DNA of 64,000 bases from Nitrospira sp. (GCA_009594995.1 VOPR01000018.1:1-64000), one strand, 5' to 3'; shown: positions 25,599 through 35,147, counted from the first letter of the stretch. Made by a program: numbers and translations. The notes: generated by a model not told the origin, from the letters alone.

Positions 25599-26139
25599 AA
25601 ATCCTCAAGCCTTCACTTCGGATCTGAATTAGATTAATGGCTATGGATGCTTCTGAACTTACCGTACGCGCAAAGACCGGCCAGGAGACTTGCTAACTTT
25701 ACAAGCCAGTATTCGGTCTCTCATACGCCTAATTACGATGAGGTCTTTGAAATAGGCATGCAGATGGACATATTAGCATTTAACGATTATCCGATTCCTT
25801 TTGGGATATGGTCGCCCGAAAATTAACCTACTCACAACGATTCGCATGCACGCACCATTTATCAGTATTGGTCAAGGCAATACACACGGATCATCTGCCC
25901 TCCTGGCCAGACAACACAAGCAACAATTACCACTTAAAAATAACTCTGTCCGGGTTTATGCCCTGGTTCATCACGTGAGATGGGGCAGTATACCGTGATC
26001 AATTCCCTCGGGAGTGGAAGTTAGGCTTCAGAACTGGATTCCTGAACCCTTATTGAGACGTCGGACGGAAGCACCTCTTCGCATCTCTACCCCTAGCTTT
26101 GGCGTGCATGATACGCCGGTTCAAAAAACTTGGACTCAG
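25599..26139. other. Large intergenic region inside the glycan run, no gene seen
   Basis: 541 bases with no supported frame: the only plus-strand frame (25801-25998) has no ribosome site or recognisable motif. The region is AT-rich compared with the neighbouring coding DNA and could hold the promoter for the FkbM gene, or be the scar of an earlier insertion. No clear hairpin with a T run is seen. Confidence 0.45.
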
Positions 26140-27213
26140 TCAACTTTGGCTTGCGATGCTGAGGGTCCTCATAATCAATTGATCCGGCGCTAGGTAAGAT
26201 TTGTAGTACACCCAATTGGTCTGCATCATTTTGAATCTCAGCTCACGACTTTCAAATAGCTTGGTTGTTTCTTGAAGGCACTCCTCTGGCGTACAGAATT
26301 CAAAGTAGTTCGCACCGTTATCAAAATTGCCAGGCACCTCAGATCGCAATTTCTCTGAAACTATTGCCTTCGAAAAGGCGACATACTCTGCCATCTTCCA
26401 CCCAATCGAACCATGCAGGCCAGTGGTTGCAATGCAAATGGGATACTGGCGAAGAAGAGCAATATAGTTTTTTTTCCCCGAGACTAGTGCGTCCCCCAAT
26501 AAAAGATGTCCGTAGTTATCCATGGCATATGCTGTACGAGCGAATCCGCCATAAAATCGCGAGCCAAACTCTTTCCTCAACAGATTAATACAACGAGCTC
26601 GCGTCTCATTAATTTCCCTCCGTTCAACCTTTTGCTCAGCAGATAATTCAATGCCCTCACCGGAAGGGTCCCATGCTCGCGCCATAAATAATACTTGGGG
26701 ATCCTGGTTGTTGATGGGTGGTGAGGCCATATTTACGACTGTTGGCAGGAAACTCAAGGAGAGAAGCTCTGCAATACGCACACACAATTCTTTAGGGAAA
26801 TCATGAAGCAAATGTTTACGAAATACAAATCTTGCTACTTCATATCGATTCAAACTGCCAGCGTATAATTCATAATTAAGGCCTAAAGGATGCACGCGAG
26901 ATTTATATTGAACCGGTATCAGATCATTGACATAGCTTCGCTTAAAGTACGCATCAGAAATCTCCAAAGCCTCATTCTGCAATGTGGGACTGTCACTTGT
27001 GTCATAGAAAATAATCTTGGAATCATTCAAGACCACAAATAGGCCATTTAATCCATGCGGCCCTAGGCCGTTCATTAATATCCTGCCACTATGAGAATAG
27101 TTTCTGAACGTTTGGGTTAGGCCGATTTTTCCAGACATTGCGAGGAGCGAAAACCCGGTATAAATTTGGGAGACATGTGGTGAAAGACTGTACGCAAATA
27201 TTTTGCATTTCAT
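26140..27213 (-). CDS. Unrecognised protein, possible glycosyltransferase
   Basis: A 357-residue protein without signal or membrane segments. The first strand (CKIFAYSLSPHVSQIYTGFSL) and a later VLFMARAWDPSGEG segment resemble the two halves of GT-B enzymes. The C-terminal part (LHGSIGWKMAEYVAFSKAIV, then NYFEFCTPEECLQE) is like the donor-domain end of CgeB/GT1-like proteins, where an EY motif precedes a capture loop. The classical EX7E motif is missing. I see no confident family. It stands alone between intergenic gaps and is AT-rich, so recent acquisition is likely. Confidence 0.5.
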   Translation of the reverse strand: MKCKIFAYSLSPHVSQIYTGFSLLAMSGKIGLTQTFRNYSHSGRILMNGLGPHGLNGLFVVLNDSKIIFYDTSDSPTLQNEALEISDAYFKRSYVNDLIPVQYKSRVHPLGLNYELYAGSLNRYEVARFVFRKHLLHDFPKELCVRIAELLSLSFLPTVVNMASPPINNQDPQVLFMARAWDPSGEGIELSAEQKVERREINETRARCINLLRKEFGSRFYGGFARTAYAMDNYGHLLLGDALVSGKKNYIALLRQYPICIATTGLHGSIGWKMAEYVAFSKAIVSEKLRSEVPGNFDNGANYFEFCTPEECLQETTKLFESRELRFKMMQTNWVYYKSYLAPDQLIMRTLSIASQS

Positions 27214-27459
27214 TATTTACGTGCCCATTAGTTGAAGGAATCTCTCCCAAAGAGTGCCCTCAGTCGTCGGATTGTCAAAATTCACCAAAAACTTAACTAG
27301 GCTCGCACATTGCTAGGGTACACTCTGTGCCCCTCGCTGCTATGTTTTGCTTTTCTAATACGAGTCTTCCTTCACATAAAATTCTTGCCTGAGGAGCACG
27401 CATCGCAGCAGAACACATACCATTTAGCGATTCCTTCTCATGGCCACTTGAATAAGAGG

Positions 27460-27612
27460 CTAGAACAAGGTGTAAATGAATGGCGCAACGGCCGATCCTT
27501 GAGTGAGCACAATTAAGCTACCCAACAGCACGAGCATTACAATAATAGGCAGTAACCAAAACTTCTTGCGTTCCTTCATGAACGCCCACAACTCTGTCAG
27601 GAACTCACCCAT
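27460..27612 (-). CDS. DUF5989-like 50-residue membrane peptide
   Basis: A 50-residue frame read from ATG 27612 to TAG 27460. It has an amphipathic acidic/basic start (MGEFLTELWAFMKERKKFW), one long hydrophobic helix (LLPIIVMLVLLGSLIVLTQG) and the tail SAVAPFIYTLF. This is the pattern of DUF5989, small proteins usually found beside SxtJ and carbamoyltransferase genes. It begins 15 bases after the SxtJ-like stop, so co-translation is likely. It probably forms a small membrane complex with SxtJ; the function is not known. Confidence 0.85.
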   Translation of the reverse strand: MGEFLTELWAFMKERKKFWLLPIIVMLVLLGSLIVLTQGSAVAPFIYTLF

Positions 27613-27627
27613 ACGTCCTCCATTCGC

Positions 27628-28023
27628 CTAGAATTGTCTCGTCATATGGTTCCGTGGCCTTGCTGGACGCACAACCCGGTAGGTTTCGGCATCTCGACTC
27701 AGCGCTCTTCTCATGGAGTCCCAGCCAAACATGCGCATGACTACTCCCATGGGAGTGATGAGTCCAAAATATAGAACCCCCAGAATAATCCTGGTGTTGA
27801 CCCAGCCCATTACGTGGCCAACCTTCATCCAGACTTTGAAGAGAAGCCCAAGGGTATTTGGTGCCACAAGCCCCAAGAGCATCAGCGGAGCTGCAGGCAC
27901 GAAGGCCCAAAGACGCAAGGCTTCACCGTGCCGAATCATCGGCCAGATACCAATCACAAAAAATACACTCCCGACGATCAGTCCAAAATTGCGTAGTTCC
28001 TTCTTTTCGACCAGTTCATCCAT
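27628..28023 (-). CDS. SxtJ-like membrane protein
   Basis: A 131-residue protein with three to four hydrophobic segments (about 12-28, 38-58, 70-95) and a short charged C-terminal tail (MRRALSRDAETYRVV). The sequence LITPMGVVMRMFGWD and the general layout match SxtJ, first named in saxitoxin clusters and widespread beside carbamoyltransferases in polysaccharide loci. Together with the DUF5989-like peptide it probably assists carbamoylation at the membrane. Its usual partner lies 8 kb upstream at 36245. Confidence 0.82.
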   Translation of the reverse strand: MDELVEKKELRNFGLIVGSVFFVIGIWPMIRHGEALRLWAFVPAAPLMLLGLVAPNTLGLLFKVWMKVGHVMGWVNTRIILGVLYFGLITPMGVVMRMFGWDSMRRALSRDAETYRVVRPARPRNHMTRQF

Positions 28024-28112
28024 TCAACACCTCTTTGGCTCCTTGACAGCAGTCACGAATCTTCCGAACAGAACCATCCTCACAATCGCAGGAGCACCGA
28101 ATTGATTTCCAG

Positions 28113-29252
28113 TCACCGCTTGGACGGCTCCCAGCGAAACACCCGGTCGCCCCGCCAATACCGCATCCAGGCATCAAGAATTGAGAGATTAACTAAGACA
28201 AAAAACGACGGCAATCGAAGCAGGCTGTTCTTTGGCATCCAGCTAAACCCTGCATACGCAATTGCCGTGGCATAAAACAGACTCTGTCCCAGCAACAGGA
28301 CTCCGTACACTGTTGAGTGGGTGACCAATAGGATGTTCGAAATTCCTGCCCCAATCATGGCAAACGGCACAAGCCATCTGCACAACTTATGACTGAATAG
28401 TTGCCAGGCGAAGATTCCGTATCGAAAGGGATTCAACATTGGCAGACTTCTCATTAAGACAGCAATTCCTCTTAAGACGGTCCGAACCTTACGTTGATAT
28501 TCTTTTTTCTCATTGGATAAATTCTTGTAATACCCTATGCTGTCCGGATCCGACACTCCTCGGAGCCCCGCTTTCATTGAATTCAGCAACGTATTGAAAT
28601 CACTCTGAAGATCGTCGGCCCATGGACTGCAGACAGACCTTCGCGCTGCAAAAAAGGAACCACTGAGTCCGACCAGGGTATTCACCTTAGTTTCCAACTG
28701 GCGAAGGAGCATTTCGTATTTAACATAGGCCCCCTCCCCGCTCAGATTCCCTTGAGCATCGACGAATCGATCCACACTGCTCACACAGCCCACGGTCGGA
28801 TCGTTGAATGGCTTCACAATATTCGCAATACCCTCAACGGGCAATGTGGTGGCAACATCAGAAAAAACTAGTACCTCTCCGCTGGTTTGGCTGACCGCTA
28901 GTTTTTGGGCGGCTTCCTTTCCCTTTCGCTCGGGGGCACGTATGAGACGCACGCCTGATGATGCATAGGACCGCACGATCTCGTCAGTCCGGTCAGATGA
29001 ACAGTCGGACGCCACCACGATCTCAAGACGCTGGCGGGGATATTGTTGCTGAAGACTATTTTCAATCTTTTCCTTGATCCGTGCTTCTTCATTGTAGGCC
29101 GTAATGATAAACGTGACCATCGGCTGGATAGCCCCGCTGAGGACGGGTCGGCTCTTAAAAACGGAAATCGCCACCAGGACAAGCAGATAGCCCGCATAGG
29201 CATAAAACATAAATGCCAATGAGCCCCAAAATATCCATTCGACGAACCACAT
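28113..29252 (-). CDS. Family 2 glycosyltransferase, membrane-bound
   Basis: A 379-residue protein with an N-terminal membrane helix, a GT-A core (VTFIITAYNEEARIKEKI; VASDCSSDRTDEIV; EVLVFSDVATTLP) and three C-terminal hydrophobic segments around residues 275-350. The acidic motif VFSDVA takes the place of a canonical DXD. The QxxRW motif seen in processive members is absent, which suggests single-sugar transfer. It is followed after 89 bases by the SxtJ/DUF5989 pair. Confidence 0.85.
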   Translation of the reverse strand: MWFVEWIFWGSLAFMFYAYAGYLLVLVAISVFKSRPVLSGAIQPMVTFIITAYNEEARIKEKIENSLQQQYPRQRLEIVVASDCSSDRTDEIVRSYASSGVRLIRAPERKGKEAAQKLAVSQTSGEVLVFSDVATTLPVEGIANIVKPFNDPTVGCVSSVDRFVDAQGNLSGEGAYVKYEMLLRQLETKVNTLVGLSGSFFAARRSVCSPWADDLQSDFNTLLNSMKAGLRGVSDPDSIGYYKNLSNEKKEYQRKVRTVLRGIAVLMRSLPMLNPFRYGIFAWQLFSHKLCRWLVPFAMIGAGISNILLVTHSTVYGVLLLGQSLFYATAIAYAGFSWMPKNSLLRLPSFFVLVNLSILDAWMRYWRGDRVFRWEPSKR

Positions 29253-29312
29253 CGTGCAATATCCCCGATTACAACGCCGCTCCGCCCAACAAGGACCGCT
29301 CCATCTAGAACG

Positions 29313-30587
29313 TTAACGGACTCTCGGCAACTCCTGCATGTGACCTTGCTTATCCAACTGTTCGGGAGAAGATTTCCTGTTCAACCCCTGTCCCCGTTGA
29401 ACACTTTCCACGGCTGCACACAAACGGAGGAGATCATCGTCGGACACCAATTCGTGCGTTGGTAACGTGACAAGTCGCTCCGCGATCATGGTCGATTGGG
29501 GCACGTGTTGGGAAGAAAGTGTTTCGGAGAGCATGGCAATCTGTTCAACCGAAGAGGGGTACAGCGAACTTACGCCAAGCCCCTCGTCTGCAGATCTTCG
29601 GCATAGAGCATCTTTCTCTTGTTTCGATCGCATCAGCACAGGTAGACGAAGATAGACTGATTCTCCTCGGCCGGATGCCTTGACAAGCCGCACGGTCGAG
29701 ACGAGTGATCTGAGCAGTTGCTCAGCATGTGTCACACGACTTATCCTTGAACTCGTCAGTCGCTTCTTCCAGCGTCGCAACAATCCAGCCCGAACCGGGT
29801 CCATACGAGTAATTGGGAAATCCGTATAAAATTTTGTTTCGCCCAGCTTGAGAAACGGAAGTCCGGCAGGGAACCAGTAGCGCGAGGGGTTGATAAGAAA
29901 TTGCGTGGCCGCGACTTCGAGCCAATTTGTGAGCATGCCGAGGAGCGATTCGTCCGGTAGCTGTGCATATTCCTGAGCCAGAGCTTCACCAATACGATCG
30001 TCATTCGTAAGAATGGCACCACCGGAGCCGCACGTGATGTTTTTCCCCCGTCCAAAGCTGAGGAAAGACACGTCGCCTAGAGAACCGAGCACCTTTCCAT
30101 TTCGATCACCACCGAATGCCTGGGCGACATCTTCCACCACAAAAATACCTCGCGCGTGGCAGAATTCTGCGACGCGCGGCACATCCACTCCAATCCCAAG
30201 CAAATGCGTCGCCAAGACACATAACACGTCCGAATCAGCGACTGTCTCGAGATGCGGAAAATCGGGATCGAATGTTAGCGGGTCAACATCGCATAGTCGA
30301 ACTGACAATCCTGCGCGTACCACGGCTGACGGCACCGAAAAACACGTATATCCAGGAATAACGACCTGAGAACGTCCGGAGAGGCTATGCAACGCCTGGA
30401 GGATGAGACTGAGAGCGGCTTTCCCTGATGACACAAACCAAACGTGCTTGACACCGAAGTACGATCGAAACTCAGCCTGCAGTCGGTCCATAGTTACCTG
30501 CGGGCGCGCAAGACCCACCAACCCTTGGATGAGGTCACGCCATTCGATCGGTGCAGCCGATGGAGGAAGTGTTCGCTGCAACTTCAT
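29313..30587 (-). CDS. DegT/DnrJ/EryC1-type aminotransferase-like protein
   Basis: A 424-residue PLP enzyme of the sugar aminotransferase family. It has VWFVSSGKAALSLILQAL (cofactor phosphate loop), GIFVVEDVAQAFGG (Asp that pairs with the PLP ring) and FLSFGRGKNITCGSGGAI, whose Lys is in the position of the internal aldimine. These enzymes convert a 4-keto or 3-keto nucleotide sugar to an amino sugar. ATG at 30587 overlaps the TGA of the FemAB-like gene, so the two are coupled; a longer frame to 30758 lies inside that gene. The substrate sugar is not evident. Confidence 0.85.
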   Translation of the reverse strand: MKLQRTLPPSAAPIEWRDLIQGLVGLARPQVTMDRLQAEFRSYFGVKHVWFVSSGKAALSLILQALHSLSGRSQVVIPGYTCFSVPSAVVRAGLSVRLCDVDPLTFDPDFPHLETVADSDVLCVLATHLLGIGVDVPRVAEFCHARGIFVVEDVAQAFGGDRNGKVLGSLGDVSFLSFGRGKNITCGSGGAILTNDDRIGEALAQEYAQLPDESLLGMLTNWLEVAATQFLINPSRYWFPAGLPFLKLGETKFYTDFPITRMDPVRAGLLRRWKKRLTSSRISRVTHAEQLLRSLVSTVRLVKASGRGESVYLRLPVLMRSKQEKDALCRRSADEGLGVSSLYPSSVEQIAMLSETLSSQHVPQSTMIAERLVTLPTHELVSDDDLLRLCAAVESVQRGQGLNRKSSPEQLDKQGHMQELPRVR

Positions 30588-31630
30588 GGAAGGTGCTTCA
30601 CAATGTGAGGTCCCAGCAGATTTGCGACTGCTAGAGGCAACTTCTGCCATACGCGAATAGCTAGCGCGTATTTTGGATTCTGAGGATTCAGCTGAGGCAC
30701 CTGCCGCCCGTCCCCCATCCAATAGTACCAGTAGAGCTGATGAGGTTGAGCTCCCCATTGTTCCTTAAATCGGTAGGTTCCACTGTCAGGGCTCGATCGT
30801 CCAAAGTCGAACACTTGAAAGCCCTGCTGGCATGCATATTCCAGAACGGTGCCATACAGCAGCATATTGGGTGCAAGCCTGTTGAAACGTTTGTCTGAGG
30901 CTGCCCAGGGGATTTCCATTGTGGAGCGGAATCCGTAAAGAAAACCCGCGGCAACGGGCACGTCTCCATGCGAAACAATACAGATGCGTGCTTCTTTCGG
31001 AAACACTTCGAGGATTTTCGCGAAAAACTCTTTTGCGTAGACTGGGGTTCCCAGGTCGCGCATACAACGGGAAAATACGGCGTAAAACTCCCCCAGGCAC
31101 TCACTTCCCCCCACGCGCACACTCATCCCTTCTTTTTGTGCTCGACGAACTTGGCTCCGCAACTTTGAGGGGAACCCTTTTAGCAACAGGTCGTACGAAT
31201 TCGGCAATGAAAGCCGCATCGAGACTTTTCGTTCGGTCGAAACCCAGGCAGTCTTCATCAGCGACTCATGCCGCAGTTCAATATGGGTCGCATCTAGGGC
31301 TTTGGCTTTTTCGATGGCGCTTGCTTCAAGCAATCGATACGACTCGGGAGAATTAGCAACGATGCCGCCATAATTCACGAAAGGCAACGACACCAAGAAG
31401 CGGCCAAAACCTCTGCTCGCCAAGAGGACCAATGGCAGGACTCCTTGCACACGTCCATTCTCTTCTTGCGCGGCCAGGTAGTACGTTTCATGCCCAAAGG
31501 CTTCCTCTATAATGCGGCGCCAGCCCGACTGATGGTATCCTGATGTTAAGGGCGAGCTCTGAGCATAGTTGTCCCATGCCAGGAGATCGGCATCAGTACG
31601 CCCTAGGATTGAGGCTATCAACGCACTCAT
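30584..31630 (-). CDS. FemAB-like XrtA/PEP-CTERM-associated transferase
   Basis: A 348-residue protein with two GNAT-type domains. Recognisable segments are WRRIIEEAFGHETYYLAA, the central RSQVRRAQKEGMSVRV and the C-terminal VFDFGRSSPDSGTYRFKEQW, which matches the FemAB-like protein associated with XrtA/PEP-CTERM exopolysaccharide loci. FemAB enzymes transfer amino acids or other acyl groups to amino groups of glycans. It is coupled by ATGA overlap to the aminotransferase, so an amino sugar made by that pathway may be its acceptor (inference). Confidence 0.85.
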   Translation of the reverse strand: MSALIASILGRTDADLLAWDNYAQSSPLTSGYHQSGWRRIIEEAFGHETYYLAAQEENGRVQGVLPLVLLASRGFGRFLVSLPFVNYGGIVANSPESYRLLEASAIEKAKALDATHIELRHESLMKTAWVSTERKVSMRLSLPNSYDLLLKGFPSKLRSQVRRAQKEGMSVRVGGSECLGEFYAVFSRCMRDLGTPVYAKEFFAKILEVFPKEARICIVSHGDVPVAAGFLYGFRSTMEIPWAASDKRFNRLAPNMLLYGTVLEYACQQGFQVFDFGRSSPDSGTYRFKEQWGAQPHQLYWYYWMGDGRQVPQLNPQNPKYALAIRVWQKLPLAVANLLGPHIVKHLP

Positions 31631-31639
31631 GTAATAGGC

Positions 31640-33013
31640 CTATCGCGGTTTCTTTTCACGATCAACGCGATCGAGAACAGCCGCCAATTCTTTAGTGAGC
31701 GAACGGTAGTCAAACCGATTCACGCAAGCCACATCAGGCGGAAGCAGCTTCTGCTTTCCAGTCGCCAGCTCGATTAAGAGTGCCTTGATCCGCGTGACTT
31801 CGTTCACACTGCTTATCCCCAGTGCATGACGAGCAACCAAGTTGGCCGTTGCACCTTCTCCACCGATGAGCAATAGCGGCCGTCCAGTTGCAACATATTC
31901 GTAAATTTTAGCGGGCACCTGCAGAGGTGAGTCTGGCTGAAGCACAAGCAATACGCTTGACCGCTGCATCTCTCTCAAGCACGCAGCATGGGAAATTGGT
32001 GGTTCACGCCGAAGAAACCCTTGCTTCTCAAGATCTACAGCGTACCGTTCACAATCGTGGTCTGTGGTGTCCCACCCCCCGACGAAGCGTAACCGGATTG
32101 TTTCCGGCTGCAACTGGCCATTCTGAAACAATTCCCACACTGCTTGCAGCAAGACTCGAGGGGTTCTTTTCCCATACACCGTCCCGAAATGGCACAGCTC
32201 ATACCCCAAAGACGTCGAAGAAGTATCCATTGGGCTCGGAGAAATCTGTTCTGGAGTCAGCACCTCGCGGTCGAATCCATTAGGTATCCAAGTGCAGCGG
32301 TCACGGAGATTGCCATACTCAGCAACTAGGCGTTCACGGAGCTCCTCGGTGTTGGCGATGACATGACTGGCAGCCTGACAGACTCGCGCTTCAGCTGTTC
32401 GCGATTTCCTGGTTAATACGTCAGAACTGAAGGAGTAATAAGGATTACAATTCCAGGGATCACGGTAATCCAACACCAGCGGACAGTTGAAATGCTTCGC
32501 GAGCGTATCCCCAATTAAGAAACTTGTCCAGGGACCTCCAGTCGCGAGAATGACATCCGGCACATCCCTCTCAACGGTAGACTGCGCTTGTCGCACAGCC
32601 GGCATCTGCCACCCGCATTGGCGGTCGGGAAATGCAAATGTCCAATCCAGAAGCAGGTCTTTTAGCGAGCCACGAGTTGTTCCTGGATTTCCTGGCGAGG
32701 ACATAGCGTCAGCTTTCATACCTCGCTCTGGAGAAACGGTTTTTTGCACCATTCCACGGAATAAATCACGAGCCTGCAATATCTGTTGAAGCCGGTCAAC
32801 GTAAGGCACTCGCATTACCTGAACGCTCGCCGGCACACGCTCGCCAAGTTTTGGATCTACTTGATGCGAAGGATACACACACTCAGGCGTTGTTGTGATC
32901 ACTTGTGGCTGCCACCTATAATCAGCCAGATTTCGGCAAAACCCGAGCGGGCGCATCGCGCCACTCGCTGCAACCGGCGGGAAGTAATAAGCTACTATCA
33001 GAACTCGCTTCAC
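31640..33013 (-). CDS. Family 4-like glycosyltransferase
   Basis: A 457-residue GT-B protein. It opens with KRVLIVAYYFPPVAASGAMR, a common start of GT4 family members with a long N-terminal domain, and has ADVVLATGGPW-like and VLDYRDPWNCNPYY segments. The donor domain has CHFGTVYGKRTPRVLLQAV and the motif VPAKIYEYVATGRPLLLIGG near the C-terminus. It starts 9 bases upstream of nothing else on this strand for 247 bases, then follows the asparagine-synthase-like gene. It ends 9 bases before the FemAB-like gene. Confidence 0.85.
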   Translation of the reverse strand: MKRVLIVAYYFPPVAASGAMRPLGFCRNLADYRWQPQVITTTPECVYPSHQVDPKLGERVPASVQVMRVPYVDRLQQILQARDLFRGMVQKTVSPERGMKADAMSSPGNPGTTRGSLKDLLLDWTFAFPDRQCGWQMPAVRQAQSTVERDVPDVILATGGPWTSFLIGDTLAKHFNCPLVLDYRDPWNCNPYYSFSSDVLTRKSRTAEARVCQAASHVIANTEELRERLVAEYGNLRDRCTWIPNGFDREVLTPEQISPSPMDTSSTSLGYELCHFGTVYGKRTPRVLLQAVWELFQNGQLQPETIRLRFVGGWDTTDHDCERYAVDLEKQGFLRREPPISHAACLREMQRSSVLLVLQPDSPLQVPAKIYEYVATGRPLLLIGGEGATANLVARHALGISSVNEVTRIKALLIELATGKQKLLPPDVACVNRFDYRSLTKELAAVLDRVDREKKPR

Positions 33014-33260
33014 AAGCTCACCGCTCGCGCTAGGAGAAGATCACAGATCAAGGATTTACAGGCACCGCGGACTAGACTCAAACCGATTACGGCATACCCA
33101 GACAGTGAGTTCGAGGCAATAGCACTCTAGAGGATCTCTACGCAGAGAGCGTAGCTTCAAACGAAACCTGCCTCGCTCCCACGATCATGCACTGCACGAC
33201 AGTAACGAAACGCTTAGGAGATTCAGAAAACGTTATGAATCCAACTCGAATTAGTCGTGT

Positions 33261-35147
33261 TTAGACGGGCGCTTGGCTCGCAAGACCTGAGAGTATTTCG
33301 AATTCCGCCACATGAAACAGTCTGTTGGAAAGATCTACTTCTCCTCGACGGTGCCGATCTAAATCTGCTATCAGCGCACCGGCATGATAAATGCCACGCT
33401 CTCGCACCGCCCGACTCCCAAGGATATCCCGAAGGGGCTCATACAGATCATGAGCGAACCACTTCTTGCTCGCGGTGGGAAACCCCATTTTGTCCACTCT
33501 GCTCCGCACGGACTCAGGAATCCGCCCTCGCATCCCTTCTCGAAGCACGTACTTATTCCATGGCCCTCGCACCTTCCAATTGTCAGGCAAGCCATGCACA
33601 AAGGACACTAACCGATAATCCAAAAACGGCAAACGCGCCTCAACAGAATGGGCCATGGAATTACGATCTTCTATCCGGAGATACAAGGGCAAGGGGGCCG
33701 ATATCACTGATTGTTTCAATGAACTCGATAGAGCTGCGGAACTTGGCGGCACATCTTCATTGATGAAATGCTGGGTCAAGTCCGCTGAAAACCATGGATT
33801 CTGACGGAGACGGGCCTGCCGCCTAGTCTGAGCCCATCTACGATACGCACCGAGCCTATACAATTCCCACGAGAGGCACCGGCTGGCAGCCTCCATCATA
33901 CGAACACGAGCATTTCCACCATGCGCGTTGGTATACGCTGTCACAGATTGCCAGGCAGCTCCCACCCGTCCTTGCTGTAGGAGCGACACCCAATAGTCCT
34001 GAAAATAGCTTGAGTATCCGCCAATTGTTTCATCGGCTCCCTGCCCATTCAAAACCACTCGAATGCCGCTGGATGAAGCCAGACGCATAAGCTGGTACCC
34101 CACCACAGCTGTCATGGTATGTACAGGTTCGTCCTGGAACCAAAGAACTTTGTGCAGATCATTCCACAGTTCGGCAGGGCTAGTTTCAAGTTGCCTGAGC
34201 TGGGCATGGGTTTGGGTCAGGGTATCCGCAATATACTTTGACTCATCAAACTCCTTTGCCATGTAGCAAAAAGCCTGGAGAGATTCGGGTTGCGCGCCGC
34301 CACTTTCATCACGGTGACGCGCGGCCGCACAAATAATCGCTGTCGAATCAAGCCCCCCGGAGAGGCATACCCCAACCGGTACATCGCTTCGCATGCGAAT
34401 CCGAACCGAGTCCTCAAAAAGATCGGCGAAATTCTCCGCAGGATCGCTCACTGCGTTCTTGGGTAAGGTATCGAGAGACCAAAAACTCCACTCATGCCAG
34501 GTACCATCCAACTCCACCTCAAACCCGCTGCCCGGAGGAATCTGTTCAATTCCTTCGTAGAACGTCTCGCCCTGGCTGTCGAGTCGTCCCTCCAGTAAAA
34601 ACTTGGAAGCAGTCCGCCAATTGATCTCCGGCCGGTGATAACCGGAGGCACGAAGAGCCTTTATTTCCGATGCGAACTGTATCACCTCAGGGCTACGGCT
34701 GTAGTACAGCGGTTTCACTCCAAATCGGTCACGGGAGCCAAATATCCGCCGATTCCGCCGATCATAAATGACAAAGGCCCACATACCATTCAATCTCGAC
34801 AGGCACTCACGACCCCACTCGCGATAGGCGGCAAGTAATACTTCGCTATCCCCGCTCGACCGAAACTGATAACCCAATTGCCGCAGGTCTTCTCGCAACT
34901 CTACGTAGTTGAAGATTTCGCCATTGAACACGAGGACATACTGACCATCTTGGCTAATCATTGGCTGATGGCCGGCTTCGGACAAATCAAGGATCGACAG
35001 ACGCCGAAACCCCATTCCGACAGCACCTTCTACATAGAAGCCACCATCGTCAGGACCTCGATGAAACAGGCTCTTGGCCATTCGTTCCACGGCCGTTCGC
35101 TCCACCGAACGACCATTCAGCCCTATAACAACTGCGATTCCACACAT
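33261..35147 (-). CDS. asnB: Asparagine-synthase-type glutamine amidotransferase
   Basis: A 628-residue enzyme with the class II glutaminase domain first: MCGIAVVIG, where Cys 2 becomes the N-terminal nucleophile, which fixes the start at 35147 rather than 35168. The ATP pyrophosphatase domain follows with VGVCLSGGLDSTAIICAA (PP-loop). In polysaccharide and XrtA loci such proteins amidate uronic acid carboxyls rather than make free asparagine. The TviB-type dehydrogenase at 11334 and the UXS-like decarboxylase next door show that uronate nucleotide sugars are in play. Plain asparagine synthetase remains possible. Confidence 0.9.
   Translation of the reverse strand: MCGIAVVIGLNGRSVERTAVERMAKSLFHRGPDDGGFYVEGAVGMGFRRLSILDLSEAGHQPMISQDGQYVLVFNGEIFNYVELREDLRQLGYQFRSSGDSEVLLAAYREWGRECLSRLNGMWAFVIYDRRNRRIFGSRDRFGVKPLYYSRSPEVIQFASEIKALRASGYHRPEINWRTASKFLLEGRLDSQGETFYEGIEQIPPGSGFEVELDGTWHEWSFWSLDTLPKNAVSDPAENFADLFEDSVRIRMRSDVPVGVCLSGGLDSTAIICAAARHRDESGGAQPESLQAFCYMAKEFDESKYIADTLTQTHAQLRQLETSPAELWNDLHKVLWFQDEPVHTMTAVVGYQLMRLASSSGIRVVLNGQGADETIGGYSSYFQDYWVSLLQQGRVGAAWQSVTAYTNAHGGNARVRMMEAASRCLSWELYRLGAYRRWAQTRRQARLRQNPWFSADLTQHFINEDVPPSSAALSSSLKQSVISAPLPLYLRIEDRNSMAHSVEARLPFLDYRLVSFVHGLPDNWKVRGPWNKYVLREGMRGRIPESVRSRVDKMGFPTASKKWFAHDLYEPLRDILGSRAVRERGIYHAGALIADLDRHRRGEVDLSNRLFHVAEFEILSGLASQAPV

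Noticed and set aside
25599-26139. tRNA or CRISPR in the long gap
   Set aside because: No cloverleaf, no repeat-spacer pattern and no T-loop sequence seen.
29313-30587. DegT-type enzyme as the missing 2-aminoethylphosphonate transaminase
   Set aside because: Its motifs are those of sugar aminotransferases, not the PhnW class, and it is 30 kb from the phosphonate pair and coupled to FemAB.
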